This document shows, piece after piece, positions 19,080 to 27,727 of a DNA stretch of 64,000 nucleotides (within the stretch, counting starts at the first letter, position 1; each line of letters opens with the position of its first letter). The stretch is from Lachnospiraceae bacterium (lineage in GTDB: Bacteria > Bacillota > Clostridia > Lachnospirales > Lachnospiraceae): NCBI GenBank assembly GCA_910575275.1, contig CAJTEE010000010.1, forward strand, positions 1 to 64,000, read 5' to 3'. The translations under genes and the position numbers were made by a program. A model generated the notes under the pieces. That model was not told the origin of the DNA, made no database searches, and saw nothing but the letters and a program-made list of their open reading frames with translations.

Positions 19080-19197
19080 GCATCATCCTCGTTTCTATAT
19101 ACTGTCCATCCATACGTAGGCTTGTCCAAACAGCCGCAGCCCTGCTTACAGGGCCATGGCAATACATGCATCATAGCACAGATTTGCATAAAAACGC

Positions 19198-19284
19198 AAG
19201 ACAGGGTACAGCAAAATCTGCAAATTCGTTACCGTCTGCCCTTTGGGGCTAAACCGTAACGCAGATTCTGCTGTACCCTGTCTT
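19198..19284. terminator. Long bidirectional hairpin
   Basis: Perfect 16-base arms AAGACAGGGTACAGCA (19198-19213) and TGCTGTACCCTGTCTT (19269-19284), extended inward by AATCTGC/GCAGATT and GTTAC/GTAAC to about 30 pairs with a loop of about 23 bases. T-runs follow on both strands. It ends the transcript of the small Cys-rich gene; the length is more than a plain terminator needs. Confidence 0.75.
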
Positions 19285-19305
19285 TTTATGACCGCCCTTT
19301 TTTGT

Positions 19306-19548
19306 TCAGAGGAACTCGGTCCGTTCCTCGACATCCACCGGGATTCGGAACTGGCTTACGAATTCATCATAGCAATTCTCACAAAGATCAAAATGATGAA
19401 CCTCTCCGTCCTTTTCCGAAAAATAATCCCACGCATGGTCGGACAACAGTGCGCCCTCCCGGACGATCCCCTCCTTAACCGCGATTTTTTTCCCGCACAT
19501 ATTGCAGGCCACAGCCTCCAGTTGTCCGTTCTTCCCGTACTTTCTCAT
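19306..19548 (-). CDS. Small zinc-ribbon-like protein of unknown function
   Basis: 80 residues, soluble. Two CxxC pairs, CNMC (about 16-19) and CENC (about 56-59), are spaced as in a zinc ribbon. I do not recognise a named family. It sits between rimI and rnz on the same strand and ends just before a strong hairpin. A ribosome site (GAGAGGATACC) precedes the ATG. Confidence 0.75.
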   Translation of the reverse strand: MRKYGKNGQLEAVACNMCGKKIAVKEGIVREGALLSDHAWDYFSEKDGEVHHFDLCENCYDEFVSQFRIPVDVEERTEFL

Positions 19549-19632
19549 GGTATCCTCTCACCTTTCCGCTTCCTGTTTTCTCGATCGGCCATTGCTGGCT
19601 TCTCCTACATTATAGCTGAAAAAATGTCGATT

Positions 19633-20103
19633 TTAAGTGGTAATTCCTAGAAGCTGTCGATTCCACATGAGAATCGCATCCTCCGTGGGATCCCGGTAAT
19701 ACCGTTTCCGCACGGCCTCCTCCTTAAAATCCCATGATTTATAAAGGGAAATCGCAGGGGTATTCCCCCGGCGCACCTCCAGAGTCAGGGCCCCGATTCC
19801 TTTCTCCCGCGCAGTTTTTTCCAGCTGTTCCATAAACTTACGGGAATAGCCCAGGCCGCGAAGATCCGGCCGTATCACGATCCGCATGAGCTCTCCCTCG
19901 TCCGCAAAAAAACGCGCATTCATATACCCGGCGATCGTCCCGTCGGCACACTCCAAGACCCACGCCTCGTCGTACTCGTTGTTTAACATGTCCCTAAGAA
20001 GCCCCATCGACCATGCATCCGGAAAGCACGCGCGCTCCAGCGCCGCCACAGCCGCAAGATCGGCCTCTGTCATCGTCCGTAAAACGGGAGGCGCGAGGTT
20101 CAT
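19633..20103 (-). CDS. rimI: Ribosomal-protein-alanine N-acetyltransferase
   Basis: GNAT-fold acetyltransferase that acetylates the N-terminal alanine of ribosomal protein S18 in E. coli. 156 residues. RPDLRGLGYSRKFMEQLE is the acetyl-CoA loop and LEVRRGNTPAISLYKSWDF is typical of RimI. The start is at 20103: the ATG overlaps the tsaB stop as ATGA, with GGGGAGGAG 5 bases upstream. The longer frame from 20130 has no such support. rimI next to tsaB/tsaE is a common Firmicutes order. Confidence 0.93.
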   Translation of the reverse strand: MNLAPPVLRTMTEADLAAVAALERACFPDAWSMGLLRDMLNNEYDEAWVLECADGTIAGYMNARFFADEGELMRIVIRPDLRGLGYSRKFMEQLEKTAREKGIGALTLEVRRGNTPAISLYKSWDFKEEAVRKRYYRDPTEDAILMWNRQLLGITT

Positions 20104-20831
20104 ACGGGCTCCTCCCCTTCCCTTAAACACGCGGCGGCTTCGCGTTCCTCGCGCTCCCGCTCTGCTTGCGATTTTCTCAGGTACTCCGGCCGATGCTCCT
20201 CTGCCGATACGGTCTTTCCGGCCGCATAATACACGCTCCCCAACACGGCGACCGCCGCCGCCCTCTGCCTGTTTACATGGGCTGGTGCAAACGCACAGGG
20301 GACCTTGAGCGTCTCTGTGAGAAAGCTCTCATGAACCGGCACTCCGTCGCCCAAAAAGATCACGCGCTCCCCAAACCCGTTCAGCCGCTCTGCCAGCTCC
20401 CCGACCGCCAGGGCGCTCTGCCCCAGGATAACCTCAAACTCCCGTTCAAAGCGATAGATGCCGGTATACACCTGCCCCCGTCTCGCGTCCATGATCGGAC
20501 AGATCAGTCCCGCCGCTCCGTACAGATTATATGCGGCCGCGTCAAGCGTCGGCACGGACACAAGCGGCTTGCCGAGCGCAAGTCCCAGCCCCTTCGCGGT
20601 CGCAGAGCCGATCCGAAGCCCCGTAAACGAGCCGGGCCCGCCGGATACCGCGACTGCATCGACCGTAGACAGCTCGATTCCCAGCATCTTTATCAGCTCG
20701 TCGATCATCGGAAGCAGCGTCTGGGAATGCGTCTTTTTAAAATTAACCGTATATTCCGCCAACAGGCTCGCATCCTCAACAATGGCGGCCGACGCCACCA
20801 AGGATGCGCTCTCGATTCCTAAAATACGCAA
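20100..20831 (-). CDS. tsaB: tRNA threonylcarbamoyladenosine biosynthesis protein TsaB
   Basis: Non-catalytic ASKHA partner of TsaD in t6A formation. 243 residues. ILGIESASLVASAAIVED is the N-terminal ATPase-like phosphate loop and SGGPGSFTGLRIG near residue 65 is the family signature. It starts 1 base after the tsaE stop and ends in an ATGA overlap with rimI. Confidence 0.95.
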   Translation of the reverse strand: MRILGIESASLVASAAIVEDASLLAEYTVNFKKTHSQTLLPMIDELIKMLGIELSTVDAVAVSGGPGSFTGLRIGSATAKGLGLALGKPLVSVPTLDAAAYNLYGAAGLICPIMDARRGQVYTGIYRFEREFEVILGQSALAVGELAERLNGFGERVIFLGDGVPVHESFLTETLKVPCAFAPAHVNRQRAAAVAVLGSVYYAAGKTVSAEEHRPEYLRKSQAEREREEREAAACLREGEEPV

Positions 20832-20832
20832 T

Positions 20833-21258
20833 TTAAGCCTCCTCCACCGTGATCACACGGTAATCAAAGCCCCTCTCCGGCTTTTTCTCGATCGTCACAC
20901 GCACCGCCGTCTTTGGAAGGAGCTCCTCGATCAGGCCGGACCACTCGATTAGGGAAACCCCCTCTCCAAAAAAGCAGTCCTCATAGCCCACCTCGTCCAT
21001 CTCCTCAATGTCCCCGATGCGGTACACGTCAAAGTGGTACAGGGGAAGCCGCCCCGTGTCATACTGCTGGAGGATCGTAAAGGTCGGGCTGTTCACCGGC
21101 TCCGTGACGCCAAGGCCCGCGGCAAAGCCCTGCGTAAAGACGGTCTTTCCCACGCCGAGATCCCCGTTTAAACAGAATACCATTCCCGACTGCGCCGTTT
21201 CACCGAGCTTTTTTCCGATCGCAAAGGTATCCTCCGAGCCAAAGCTTTCCCATCTCAT
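20833..21258 (-). CDS. tsaE: tRNA threonylcarbamoyladenosine biosynthesis ATPase TsaE
   Basis: P-loop ATPase that drives the TsaBDE complex. 141 residues. Walker A is LNGDLGVGKT (about residue 29), followed by TQGFAAGLGV, NSPTFTI and HFDVYRI. The start is at 21258 because its ATG overlaps the stop of the preceding gene as ATGA; the longer open frame upstream is the antisense of that gene. Confidence 0.95.
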   Translation of the reverse strand: MRWESFGSEDTFAIGKKLGETAQSGMVFCLNGDLGVGKTVFTQGFAAGLGVTEPVNSPTFTILQQYDTGRLPLYHFDVYRIGDIEEMDEVGYEDCFFGEGVSLIEWSGLIEELLPKTAVRVTIEKKPERGFDYRVITVEEA

Positions 21259-21749
21259 CCGCTCACTCCCTTTGTCTTGTGCGTTGGAAGGACCCGCTTT
21301 ATAAGCCCCACAAACTGCTTTTCCTGCCCCGAAAAGGCGGCACGCGGCACCAGATACGCACGCGTGGGCCCCACCTTTAAAATATAAAGGCCCCGTGTCT
21401 GTACCACCTTCCAGATTTCCTCCCACGGAATCTCTCCCGATGACTCTCCCTGCGAAATAACGATCTTATCTTCCAGAAAGGTCATGTCGATGGCGTTCGA
21501 AAAGGCCGCTCCCCTCGCCTGTCTCCTAGACTTCCGATACAAAATCGCCGGCTGTATGACGGTAAACAGGAGGAAGCAGAAGGCCAGGAGGGACTTCTGA
21601 AACACGGTCGTCCACTCCCAGGAGAGCGCCAAAAGGATGAGCGCCCCCAGGGAGAATACCGCATTCAAAAGGCCGGTAAAGCCGGTGTAGGAATTGTACA
21701 TGGAGAAGGCAAAAAGATCCCTTTCCGTTATTTTTACGCTGATCTTCAT
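21255..21749 (-). CDS. YcxB-like membrane protein of unknown function
   Basis: 164 residues. Two adjacent hydrophobic segments near residues 25-65, then a soluble C-terminal half containing the pattern SGEIPWEEIWKVVQT and YLVPRAAF. That layout matches YcxB-like/PH-like conserved proteins of Firmicutes. The start is put at the ATG (21749) preceded by GAGGA, rather than the TTG at 21767. It ends in an ATGA overlap with tsaE. Confidence 0.75.
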   Translation of the reverse strand: MKISVKITERDLFAFSMYNSYTGFTGLLNAVFSLGALILLALSWEWTTVFQKSLLAFCFLLFTVIQPAILYRKSRRQARGAAFSNAIDMTFLEDKIVISQGESSGEIPWEEIWKVVQTRGLYILKVGPTRAYLVPRAAFSGQEKQFVGLIKRVLPTHKTKGVSG

Positions 21750-21773
21750 CTCGTTTTTTGTCCTCAAAGACCG

Positions 21774-22958
21774 TCAGGCCTCATCTGCGAAGGCCGACGC
21801 AATCCGCTCCATGCAGTCTTCGATCACGCTGCGCGGCGCCGCCAGGTTGATCCGCTCGAAGCCACGGCCGTTCTCGCCGAAGATGTATCCCTCGTCGAGC
21901 GCTACCTTTGCCTGCTTCTGCATCAATCCCTCCAGTTTCTCGGCGTCGCCGTGCACGTAGCCGTTAAAGTCGATCCAGGCCAGGTAGGTTCCCTCTGACG
22001 GAACCAAGTACGCCTTGGGAAGATGTTCCTTGAGGAATCCGTCCACATAGGCAAAATTTCCGTCAATGTACGCATTGACCTGCTCAAGCCATTCCTCTCC
22101 CTCTCTGTAAGCGGCGATCATGGCCGTAAGCCCAAGCGGGGAGGGCCCTGCTACTGCAAGCTTCATATCCGCGAGATCTTTCCACGCCTCTTGTAATTCC
22201 TTGTTGTGGATCACGATGTTGGAAGTCTTCATGCCGGCCAGATTAAAGCTCTTGCTCGGCGCAGTGCAGACTACGATCCGGTCCGCATACTCCGGAGCCG
22301 CCTTTAAAATCGGGGTAAACGTCACCCCCTTCCGCACCAAATCGCAATGAATCTCATCACAAATGATCCATTTATCATATTTTTTACAGATCTCGACCAC
22401 CTTCTTAAGCTCCTCCGCCGTCCACACACGCCCCGCCGGATTGTGCGGGCTGCACAGCACCAGAACCTTATTCGCCGGATCTGCCATTTTTTTATCCAAA
22501 TCCTCATAGTCCATGCGATACCGCCCGTTTTCGTAGATCAGCGGATTGTCAACCGTCTCACGCCCGTTGCTGCGCGCCTTGATCGTAAAAGGGTAATAGA
22601 TCGGCCGCTGCAAGACGACGCTGTCACCCTCCTTTGTCAAAAGCTGCAAAAGCAGGGCATAGGCGGTTACGATCCCTGGGCAGAAAAACAGGTTCTCCGC
22701 CTTCTCCTCCCAGCCGTAGCGTTTTTGAAACCAGTCTGTCACCACGCTTTTGCACTCGTCCATATCATACAGCGTATACCCGAAAATCTTTTTATCTACA
22801 CGCTCGTGCAGCGCCCGGATGATCGGCTCTGCACACGGGAAATCCATATCTGCGATCCAAAGGGACAGGGCATCCTCCGGCGCCCCCTTCGGCAGACGCT
22901 CCAGCTTTGTCGCAAAGGTCTCTCTCCGGTTTACCGGCTCGTCAAACTTATAAATCAT
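21774..22958 (-). CDS. MalY/PatB-family pyridoxal-phosphate aminotransferase (C-S lyase)
   Basis: 394 residues, fold-type I PLP enzyme. Members cleave cystathionine or other C-S bonds. The N-terminal WIADMDFP is diagnostic for MalY/PatB, SPHNPAGRVW sits near residue 170, and the PLP lysine is in APSKSFNLAGMK near residue 235. GGAGGAG lies upstream of the start. It follows the tex gene by about 30 bases. Confidence 0.9.
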   Translation of the reverse strand: MIYKFDEPVNRRETFATKLERLPKGAPEDALSLWIADMDFPCAEPIIRALHERVDKKIFGYTLYDMDECKSVVTDWFQKRYGWEEKAENLFFCPGIVTAYALLLQLLTKEGDSVVLQRPIYYPFTIKARSNGRETVDNPLIYENGRYRMDYEDLDKKMADPANKVLVLCSPHNPAGRVWTAEELKKVVEICKKYDKWIICDEIHCDLVRKGVTFTPILKAAPEYADRIVVCTAPSKSFNLAGMKTSNIVIHNKELQEAWKDLADMKLAVAGPSPLGLTAMIAAYREGEEWLEQVNAYIDGNFAYVDGFLKEHLPKAYLVPSEGTYLAWIDFNGYVHGDAEKLEGLMQKQAKVALDEGYIFGENGRGFERINLAAPRSVIEDCMERIASAFADEA

Positions 22959-22988
22959 AACAGCTCCTCCTTGTTTTTTATCCGTTTT

Positions 22989-25130
22989 TTACAGCTTCAT
23001 GGTAAGCGAGATCCGCTTCTTTTCTGCATCCACGCCAAGCACCTTAACCTCGACAATGTCGCCGACACTGACCGCCTCCAGGGGATGACGGATAAACTTC
23101 CGTGACAGTTGGGAGATATGTACCAGGCCGTCCTGATGGACGCCGATGTCCACAAATGCGCCAAAATCAATGACATTGCGTACGGTTCCTTTTAAGATCA
23201 TACCCGGCTGAAGATCTTTCATATCAAGCACATCCGTCCGCAGGATCGGCTTAGGCATCTCCTCACGAGGGTCTCTGGCCGGCTTTTCCAGCTCCTTTAC
23301 GATGTCACGTAGCGTGATCTCACCGATCGACAGCTCATCGGCCAGCTTCTTATAATCCTTAATTTTTTTTCCGATCCCCGGCACGCCTCCCATACCGACC
23401 GACACCATCTCATAGCCCAGACGCTTCAAAAGCTCCTGCGCCGCCTGATAGCTCTCCGGATGGACCGAGGTCGAATCAAGCGGATTGTCCCCGCCTGTAA
23501 TCCGCATAAAGCCCGCACACTGTTCAAACGCCTTCGGGCCGAGCTTCGCCACCTTCAAAAGCTGCTTTCTATTTGTAAACGCGCCGTTTTCCTCCCGATA
23601 AGAAACGATGTTTTTCGCGATCGGCTTGGAAATACCGGATACGTACTCCAAAAGCGATGCGGAAGCCGTATTCAGGTCCACACCGACCTTGTTTACACAA
23701 TCCTCGACTACATTGCCAAGGGCCTCTCCCAGATGCTTCTGATTCATGTCATGCTGGTACTGCCCGACGCCGATGGATTTCGGGTCGATCTTCACGAGCT
23801 CGGCGAGGGGATCCTGCAGTCTTCTGGCGATGGAAACGGCGCTGCGCTGTCCCACATCAAACTTCGGAAATTCCTCGGTTGCCAGCTTGCTGGCAGAGTA
23901 AACAGACGCCCCGGCCTCATTTACGATGATATATTGAACCCTCTCGGGGATTTCCTTTAAAAATTCTGCGATGATCTGCTCCGATTCCCGGGACGCCGTC
24001 CCGTTCCCAACCGAGATCAGGGAAACCTGATATTTTTCAATCAGGCCCTTCAGCGTGCGCTTCGCCTCCGTCACCTTATTCTGCGGCGCAGTCGGGTAAA
24101 TGACCACCGTGTCCAACACCTTCCCGGTCGCGTCCACGACAGCCAGCTTACAGCCCGTACGAAAGGCCGGGTCCCAGCCAAGGACAACGCGCCCTGCGAT
24201 CGGAGGCTGCATCAAAAGCTGCTCCAGATTTTTTCCGAAGACCTTGATCGCCCCCTCCTCCGCCTGTTCGGTCAGGGCGCCCCGAAGCTCCCGCTCAATG
24301 GCCGGCGCAAGCAGCCTCCGGTAGCTGTCCAACACCGCTTCTTTAAGGACCGGGGATGTGTTCGGATTCTCGCGGACAAGCACCTGCCGCTCCAGCCATG
24401 CGACCAGCTCCTCCTCCGGGGCCTCGATTTTTACAGTCAAAATTTTTTCCTTTTCCCCGCGGTTTAACGCCAAGATGCGGTGCCCGGCGCATTTTTTTAA
24501 CGGCTCCTCATATTGGTAGTACATCTCATAGACCGAGGAAACCGTCTCATCCTTTGCCTCAGACGTGATCCGCCCTTTTGCAAGCGTCGTCTGGCGGATA
24601 TACGTGCGGTATTTTGCATCCTCGGAGATCCGCTCGGCCAAAATATCCCGGGCCCCGTCTATGGCCTCCTTTTCCGAGGCAACCCCTTTTTCCTCCGATA
24701 CATAGGCGGCGGCCGCCTTACCAAGCGGCTCCGTAATAAGCTGCAATGCGATTGTATCCGCAAGCGGCTCAAGCCCTTTTTCCTTCGCCACGCTGGCCCT
24801 CGTCTTCCTCTTGGGGCGGTATGGCAGATATAAATCATCCACCGCCACCATCGTCTGGGCCTCCTCGATCTTTTTCTTAAGCACATCCGTGAGCTTGCCC
24901 TGCTCCTCGATTGAGGCAAGAACCTGCCCTTTTCGCTCCTCCAGGCCCCTTAAATAACGGAGGCGTTCGTCTAACGTCCTCAATACTTCATCGTTTAATG
25001 AGCCAGTCGCCTCTTTTCTGTATCTGGCGATAAACGGGATCGTGTTCCCCTCGTCAATCAGCTTCACGGCCGCCTCCACCTGGCCGCGGCCGACGGAAAG
25101 CTCCTTTGTCAATGCGGCAATAATATCCAT
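22989..25130 (-). CDS. tex: Tex-family S1 RNA-binding transcription accessory protein
   Basis: 713 residues from the ATG at 25130 (GAGGAG 7 bases upstream; an upstream in-frame ATG at 25187 lacks support). Tex-like N-terminal helices, a YqgF/RNase H-like domain (LGWDPAFRTGCKLAVVD near 330), helix-hairpin-helix region (VGVDLNTASASLL near 500) and a C-terminal S1 domain (GTVRNVIDFGAFVDIGVH near 645). It is a conserved nucleic-acid-binding protein linked to transcription and ribosome function. Confidence 0.95.
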   Translation of the reverse strand: MDIIAALTKELSVGRGQVEAAVKLIDEGNTIPFIARYRKEATGSLNDEVLRTLDERLRYLRGLEERKGQVLASIEEQGKLTDVLKKKIEEAQTMVAVDDLYLPYRPKRKTRASVAKEKGLEPLADTIALQLITEPLGKAAAAYVSEEKGVASEKEAIDGARDILAERISEDAKYRTYIRQTTLAKGRITSEAKDETVSSVYEMYYQYEEPLKKCAGHRILALNRGEKEKILTVKIEAPEEELVAWLERQVLVRENPNTSPVLKEAVLDSYRRLLAPAIERELRGALTEQAEEGAIKVFGKNLEQLLMQPPIAGRVVLGWDPAFRTGCKLAVVDATGKVLDTVVIYPTAPQNKVTEAKRTLKGLIEKYQVSLISVGNGTASRESEQIIAEFLKEIPERVQYIIVNEAGASVYSASKLATEEFPKFDVGQRSAVSIARRLQDPLAELVKIDPKSIGVGQYQHDMNQKHLGEALGNVVEDCVNKVGVDLNTASASLLEYVSGISKPIAKNIVSYREENGAFTNRKQLLKVAKLGPKAFEQCAGFMRITGGDNPLDSTSVHPESYQAAQELLKRLGYEMVSVGMGGVPGIGKKIKDYKKLADELSIGEITLRDIVKELEKPARDPREEMPKPILRTDVLDMKDLQPGMILKGTVRNVIDFGAFVDIGVHQDGLVHISQLSRKFIRHPLEAVSVGDIVEVKVLGVDAEKKRISLTMKL

Positions 25131-25196
25131 CCTGTCACTCCTCATCTGCTCTGCGGCCTTTTGGGCCCCGTACCTGTACCGACCCATGCCTTATCC

Positions 25197-25378
25197 GCGC
25201 AGTAAATGCGCAGACCTATGCAGGCAGTACCTATTATGAGCTGCTGTTCACTCCGTTCACAGCAGCTTGCAAAAATCCATGTAAAATCGCCTGCGGCGAT
25301 GGTTTTTTGCCGGCTATTCCACGCATTCTTACAGTCTGCGCAGTAAATGCGCAGACCTATACAGAACAGTACCTATTA
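25197..25378. repeat. Intergenic palindromic repeat cluster, two GCGCA modules
   Basis: GCGCAGTAAATGCGCAGACC followed by TAT occurs at 25197-25219 and again at 25338-25360, each followed by a near copy of CAGTACCTATTAT. Between them lie hairpins GCTGCTGT/ACAGCAGC and ATCGCC-TGC-GGCGAT. Related modules occur at 50183, 51201 and 54293. No open frame is supported from 25131 to 25473. Confidence 0.75.
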
Positions 25379-25411
25379 TAATTCAAAGCAATCAGTTATG
25401 CAACTTAAATA

Positions 25412-25440
25412 TGGACAACCCCAGAGGTTCGTGTTAAAAT
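25412..25440 (+). promoter_or_regulatory. Promoter of the repeat-rich DUF4190 gene
   Basis: TGGACA (25412-25417), 17-base spacer, TAAAAT (25435-25440), preceded by TG. The start codon is 33 bases downstream. Confidence 0.7.
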
Positions 25441-25473
25441 GCAGGATAGAATCACGTACGAGGAGGAATGCAT

Positions 25474-26283
25474 ATGGCAGATTACGAAGACCGGAATTCA
25501 TCTGAATATAGAGAAGACGAGCCCGCACCGGAAGGAAGCAAAGACACTTCGGGGCACGCGCAGACACAAGCGGAGGGCTTTAATGCAGCAAACGAACGGC
25601 AGGACCAGCAGCAAAATCCTTGGCCACAGGATCCTTACGGGACGCAGGGGCAATGGCAGCAGGACCCCTATGGGAACCGGCAGGGGCAATGGCAGCAGGA
25701 CCCCTACGGGAATCAACAGGGGCAATGGCAGCAAGACCCCTACGGGAATCAACAGGGGCAATGGCAGCAAGACCCCTACGGGAATCAGCAGGGGCAATGG
25801 CAGCAGGATCCCTACGGCAGCCAGCAGGGGCAATGGCAGCAGGACCCCGGTGCACAGCAGCCATGGCAGTACCAGAATTGGCAGCAGAATCCCTACAGCG
25901 GAAATCCTTATTCGCAAAACGGCGGCTATCCTCCCTATGGAAACGATCCCTATGGCAAGCCTCCGAGACGGCGCAATGGTTACGCCACTGCCTCCCTGAT
26001 CAGCGGGATCTTCAGCGTCCTTGTGCTCTGCTGCGGTGCGTTTCCGCTCTCGATCATCCTCGGAGCAGGAGCAGTCTGCCTTGCCTTTATCTCAAAAAAC
26101 GGTGGTCCCTTCCCCGGAACCGCCATTGCCGGACTCATCCTCGGCATTATCGGCATTGTATTTGGCATCCTGGAGTTTGTCTACGTCCTGGCCATCACCT
26201 CCATGCTGGAAGACCCGGAGACGGCTGCCGCCTTCCAGGAAGTCTATCGCCAGATGGAGCGGATGTTTGAGCAGTCCCGTTAA
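25474..26283 (+). CDS. Repeat-rich DUF4190-type membrane protein
   Basis: 269 residues from the ATG at 25474 (AGGAGG 7 bases upstream; the ATG at 25468 is too close). The acidic N-terminus is followed by at least six copies of a 12-residue unit QGQWQQDPYGNQ (about residues 45-125), encoded by nearly identical 36-base tandem repeats, then a Gln/Asn/Pro/Tyr-rich stretch. Two membrane helices (about residues 170-195 and 205-240) with the sequence ATASLISGIFSVL match DUF4190. A cytoplasmic low-complexity tail and a membrane anchor are likely; function unknown. Confidence 0.85.
   Translation: MADYEDRNSSEYREDEPAPEGSKDTSGHAQTQAEGFNAANERQDQQQNPWPQDPYGTQGQWQQDPYGNRQGQWQQDPYGNQQGQWQQDPYGNQQGQWQQDPYGNQQGQWQQDPYGSQQGQWQQDPGAQQPWQYQNWQQNPYSGNPYSQNGGYPPYGNDPYGKPPRRRNGYATASLISGIFSVLVLCCGAFPLSIILGAGAVCLAFISKNGGPFPGTAIAGLILGIIGIVFGILEFVYVLAITSMLEDPETAAAFQEVYRQMERMFEQSR
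25615..25850 (+). repeat. 36-base tandem repeats inside a coding region
   Basis: About six to seven copies of a 36-base unit beginning CAGGGGCAATGGCAGCA, differing at a few third positions. Because the length is a multiple of 3, changes in copy number keep the frame. The repeat keeps other frames open too, producing spurious overlapping ORFs. Confidence 0.9.
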
Positions 26284-26657
26284 GGGACTGCCTGTGGAAG
26301 CCTTGCCAGGATATCCACGCCGTGAATCAGCAAAAAATAATTCTTCACAAGAAAATTCACTGCCGTCAAAAGCACACCTGCATACACATAACGGTTTTCC
26401 AGATATCGCCTGTATACCTGCTTTCCCGTCCGCCTGTAAAGCAGATAGGAGACCGCAAACCAAACCGCAAGCACCACACAATAGAGCACAAGCGGATGGT
26501 ACAAAAAGCTTACCAGGGGCCGGCCTGTAAGAAGCGCCAAAACAGCCCGCGTTCCGCCGCAGCCCGGGCAGTAAAGTCCGGTCAGGAGACGGAACACACA
26601 AGGCATGGTGGCTGGCCATATCCATTTTAATCCGAATGCTTGCATGATATCAGACAT
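26280..26657 (-). CDS. DUF2752 membrane protein
   Basis: About 125 residues. CPGCGGTRAVLALLTGR near residue 30 is the DUF2752 signature, and three hydrophobic segments follow. Function unknown. The start is uncertain: the ATG at 26657 is chosen over an upstream TTG (26669), but neither has a strong ribosome site. Its stop overlaps the end of the convergent DUF4190 gene by 4 bases; the two families occur together in Firmicutes genomes. Confidence 0.78.
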   Translation of the reverse strand: MSDIMQAFGLKWIWPATMPCVFRLLTGLYCPGCGGTRAVLALLTGRPLVSFLYHPLVLYCVVLAVWFAVSYLLYRRTGKQVYRRYLENRYVYAGVLLTAVNFLVKNYFLLIHGVDILARLPQAVP

Positions 26658-26783
26658 ATTTTTCCACAAAACGCGGTGGCTGATTCTTCATCTTTTTATC
26701 CGCACGGGCCCTTTCATTTTCTCTGTCGTCCTTGAGTCTGATTATAGCTTAGTTTTTCTTCCGTGTAAAGGCTCCCTTTTTGA

Positions 26784-26812
26784 TTGACAAAACCGGCCGT
26801 TTCCCCTAAACT
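26784..26812 (+). promoter_or_regulatory. Promoter of the nitrilase-family gene
   Basis: Perfect TTGACA (26784-26789), 17-base spacer, TAAACT (26807-26812); start codon 28 bases downstream. Confidence 0.75.
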
Positions 26813-26839
26813 GAAAAAAAAGGAAAGAAGGGATTGCAC

Positions 26840-27640
26840 ATGAGTAAACTGACCGTCGCACAGCTTCAGACACAGGTATATGCGGATAAAAAGAAAAACC
26901 TGGATATGCTGCCCCCCCTGCTCTGGCAGGCCAAGCAGTATAAGGCGGATCTGGTGTGTCTGCCGGAAATGTTTGCATGTCCCTATGAGACCCCAAATTT
27001 TCCGGTCTATGCAGAGGAGGATGGCGGGGAAACGTGGGCAGCACTTGGGGCCCTCGCAAAGGAGTTTGATATCCTTTTGTCCGCCGGTTCCGTCCCCGAG
27101 CGGGATGCGTCGGGACATATCTACAATACGGCGTATGTCTTCGACCGGACAGGCAGACAGCTCGCCAAACACCGAAAAGTCCACCTGTTTGACATCAACG
27201 TGAAAGGCGGCCAATGCTTTAAAGAGTCGGACACGCTGACGGCCGGAGATACGCCGACCGTTTTTGATACGGAATTGGGCCGCATGGGCCTCTGCATCTG
27301 CTTTGATTTCCGTTTTCCCGAACTCGCAAGGGCTATGGCTCTTGACGGCGCAAAGCTGATTCTCGTCCCCGCCGCCTTCAATATGACGACCGGCCCGGCG
27401 CATTGGGAGATCCTGTTCCGTTCCCGCGCGGTTGACAACCAGGTCTTTACCTTCGGTACCGCCCCGGCCAGGGATCTAAGCGCTTCCTACCACTCCTGGG
27501 GCCATTCCATCGCCGTCTCTCCGTGGGGGGCAGTCTTAAATCAGATGGATGAAAAGGCCGGAATACAGGTCACTGCGATCGACCTTCATGAGGCCGATGA
27601 GATCCGTGAACAGCTTCCTCTGCTTTCGGCATTTCGGTAA
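26840..27640 (+). CDS. Carbon-nitrogen hydrolase (nitrilase superfamily, omega-amidase-like)
   Basis: 266 residues. The catalytic triad is visible: Glu in CLPEMF (about residue 42), Lys in HRKVHLFD (about 111) and Cys in GLCICFDFRFPELAR (about 152). Members of this length hydrolyse small amides such as 2-oxoglutaramate (omega-amidase); the exact substrate is not readable. The start at 26840 follows GAAGGGA; an in-frame TTG 6 bases earlier is less likely. A terminator follows the stop. Confidence 0.9.
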   Translation: MSKLTVAQLQTQVYADKKKNLDMLPPLLWQAKQYKADLVCLPEMFACPYETPNFPVYAEEDGGETWAALGALAKEFDILLSAGSVPERDASGHIYNTAYVFDRTGRQLAKHRKVHLFDINVKGGQCFKESDTLTAGDTPTVFDTELGRMGLCICFDFRFPELARAMALDGAKLILVPAAFNMTTGPAHWEILFRSRAVDNQVFTFGTAPARDLSASYHSWGHSIAVSPWGAVLNQMDEKAGIQVTAIDLHEADEIREQLPLLSAFR

Positions 27641-27666
27641 AATATTCCCTTGACAGAGACCAAACG

Positions 27667-27704
27667 GCCGCCGCGATTACATTGCAATCGTGGCGGCTGT
27701 TTTT
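27667..27704 (+). terminator. Rho-independent terminator after the nitrilase gene
   Basis: Twelve-pair stem GCCGCCGCGATT/AATCGTGGCGGC (one G-T pair), 7-base loop, followed by a TTTTT run. Confidence 0.85.
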
Positions 27705-27727
27705 CACCCGTCCCGGACAGCCTCCTT

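Noticed and set aside
25498-25917. 139-residue minus-strand ORF and further long ORFs in other frames across the DUF4190 gene
   Set aside because: They arise because the 36-base tandem repeat happens to lack stops in several frames. They have repetitive, proline/leucine- or alanine-rich translations and no ribosome sites.
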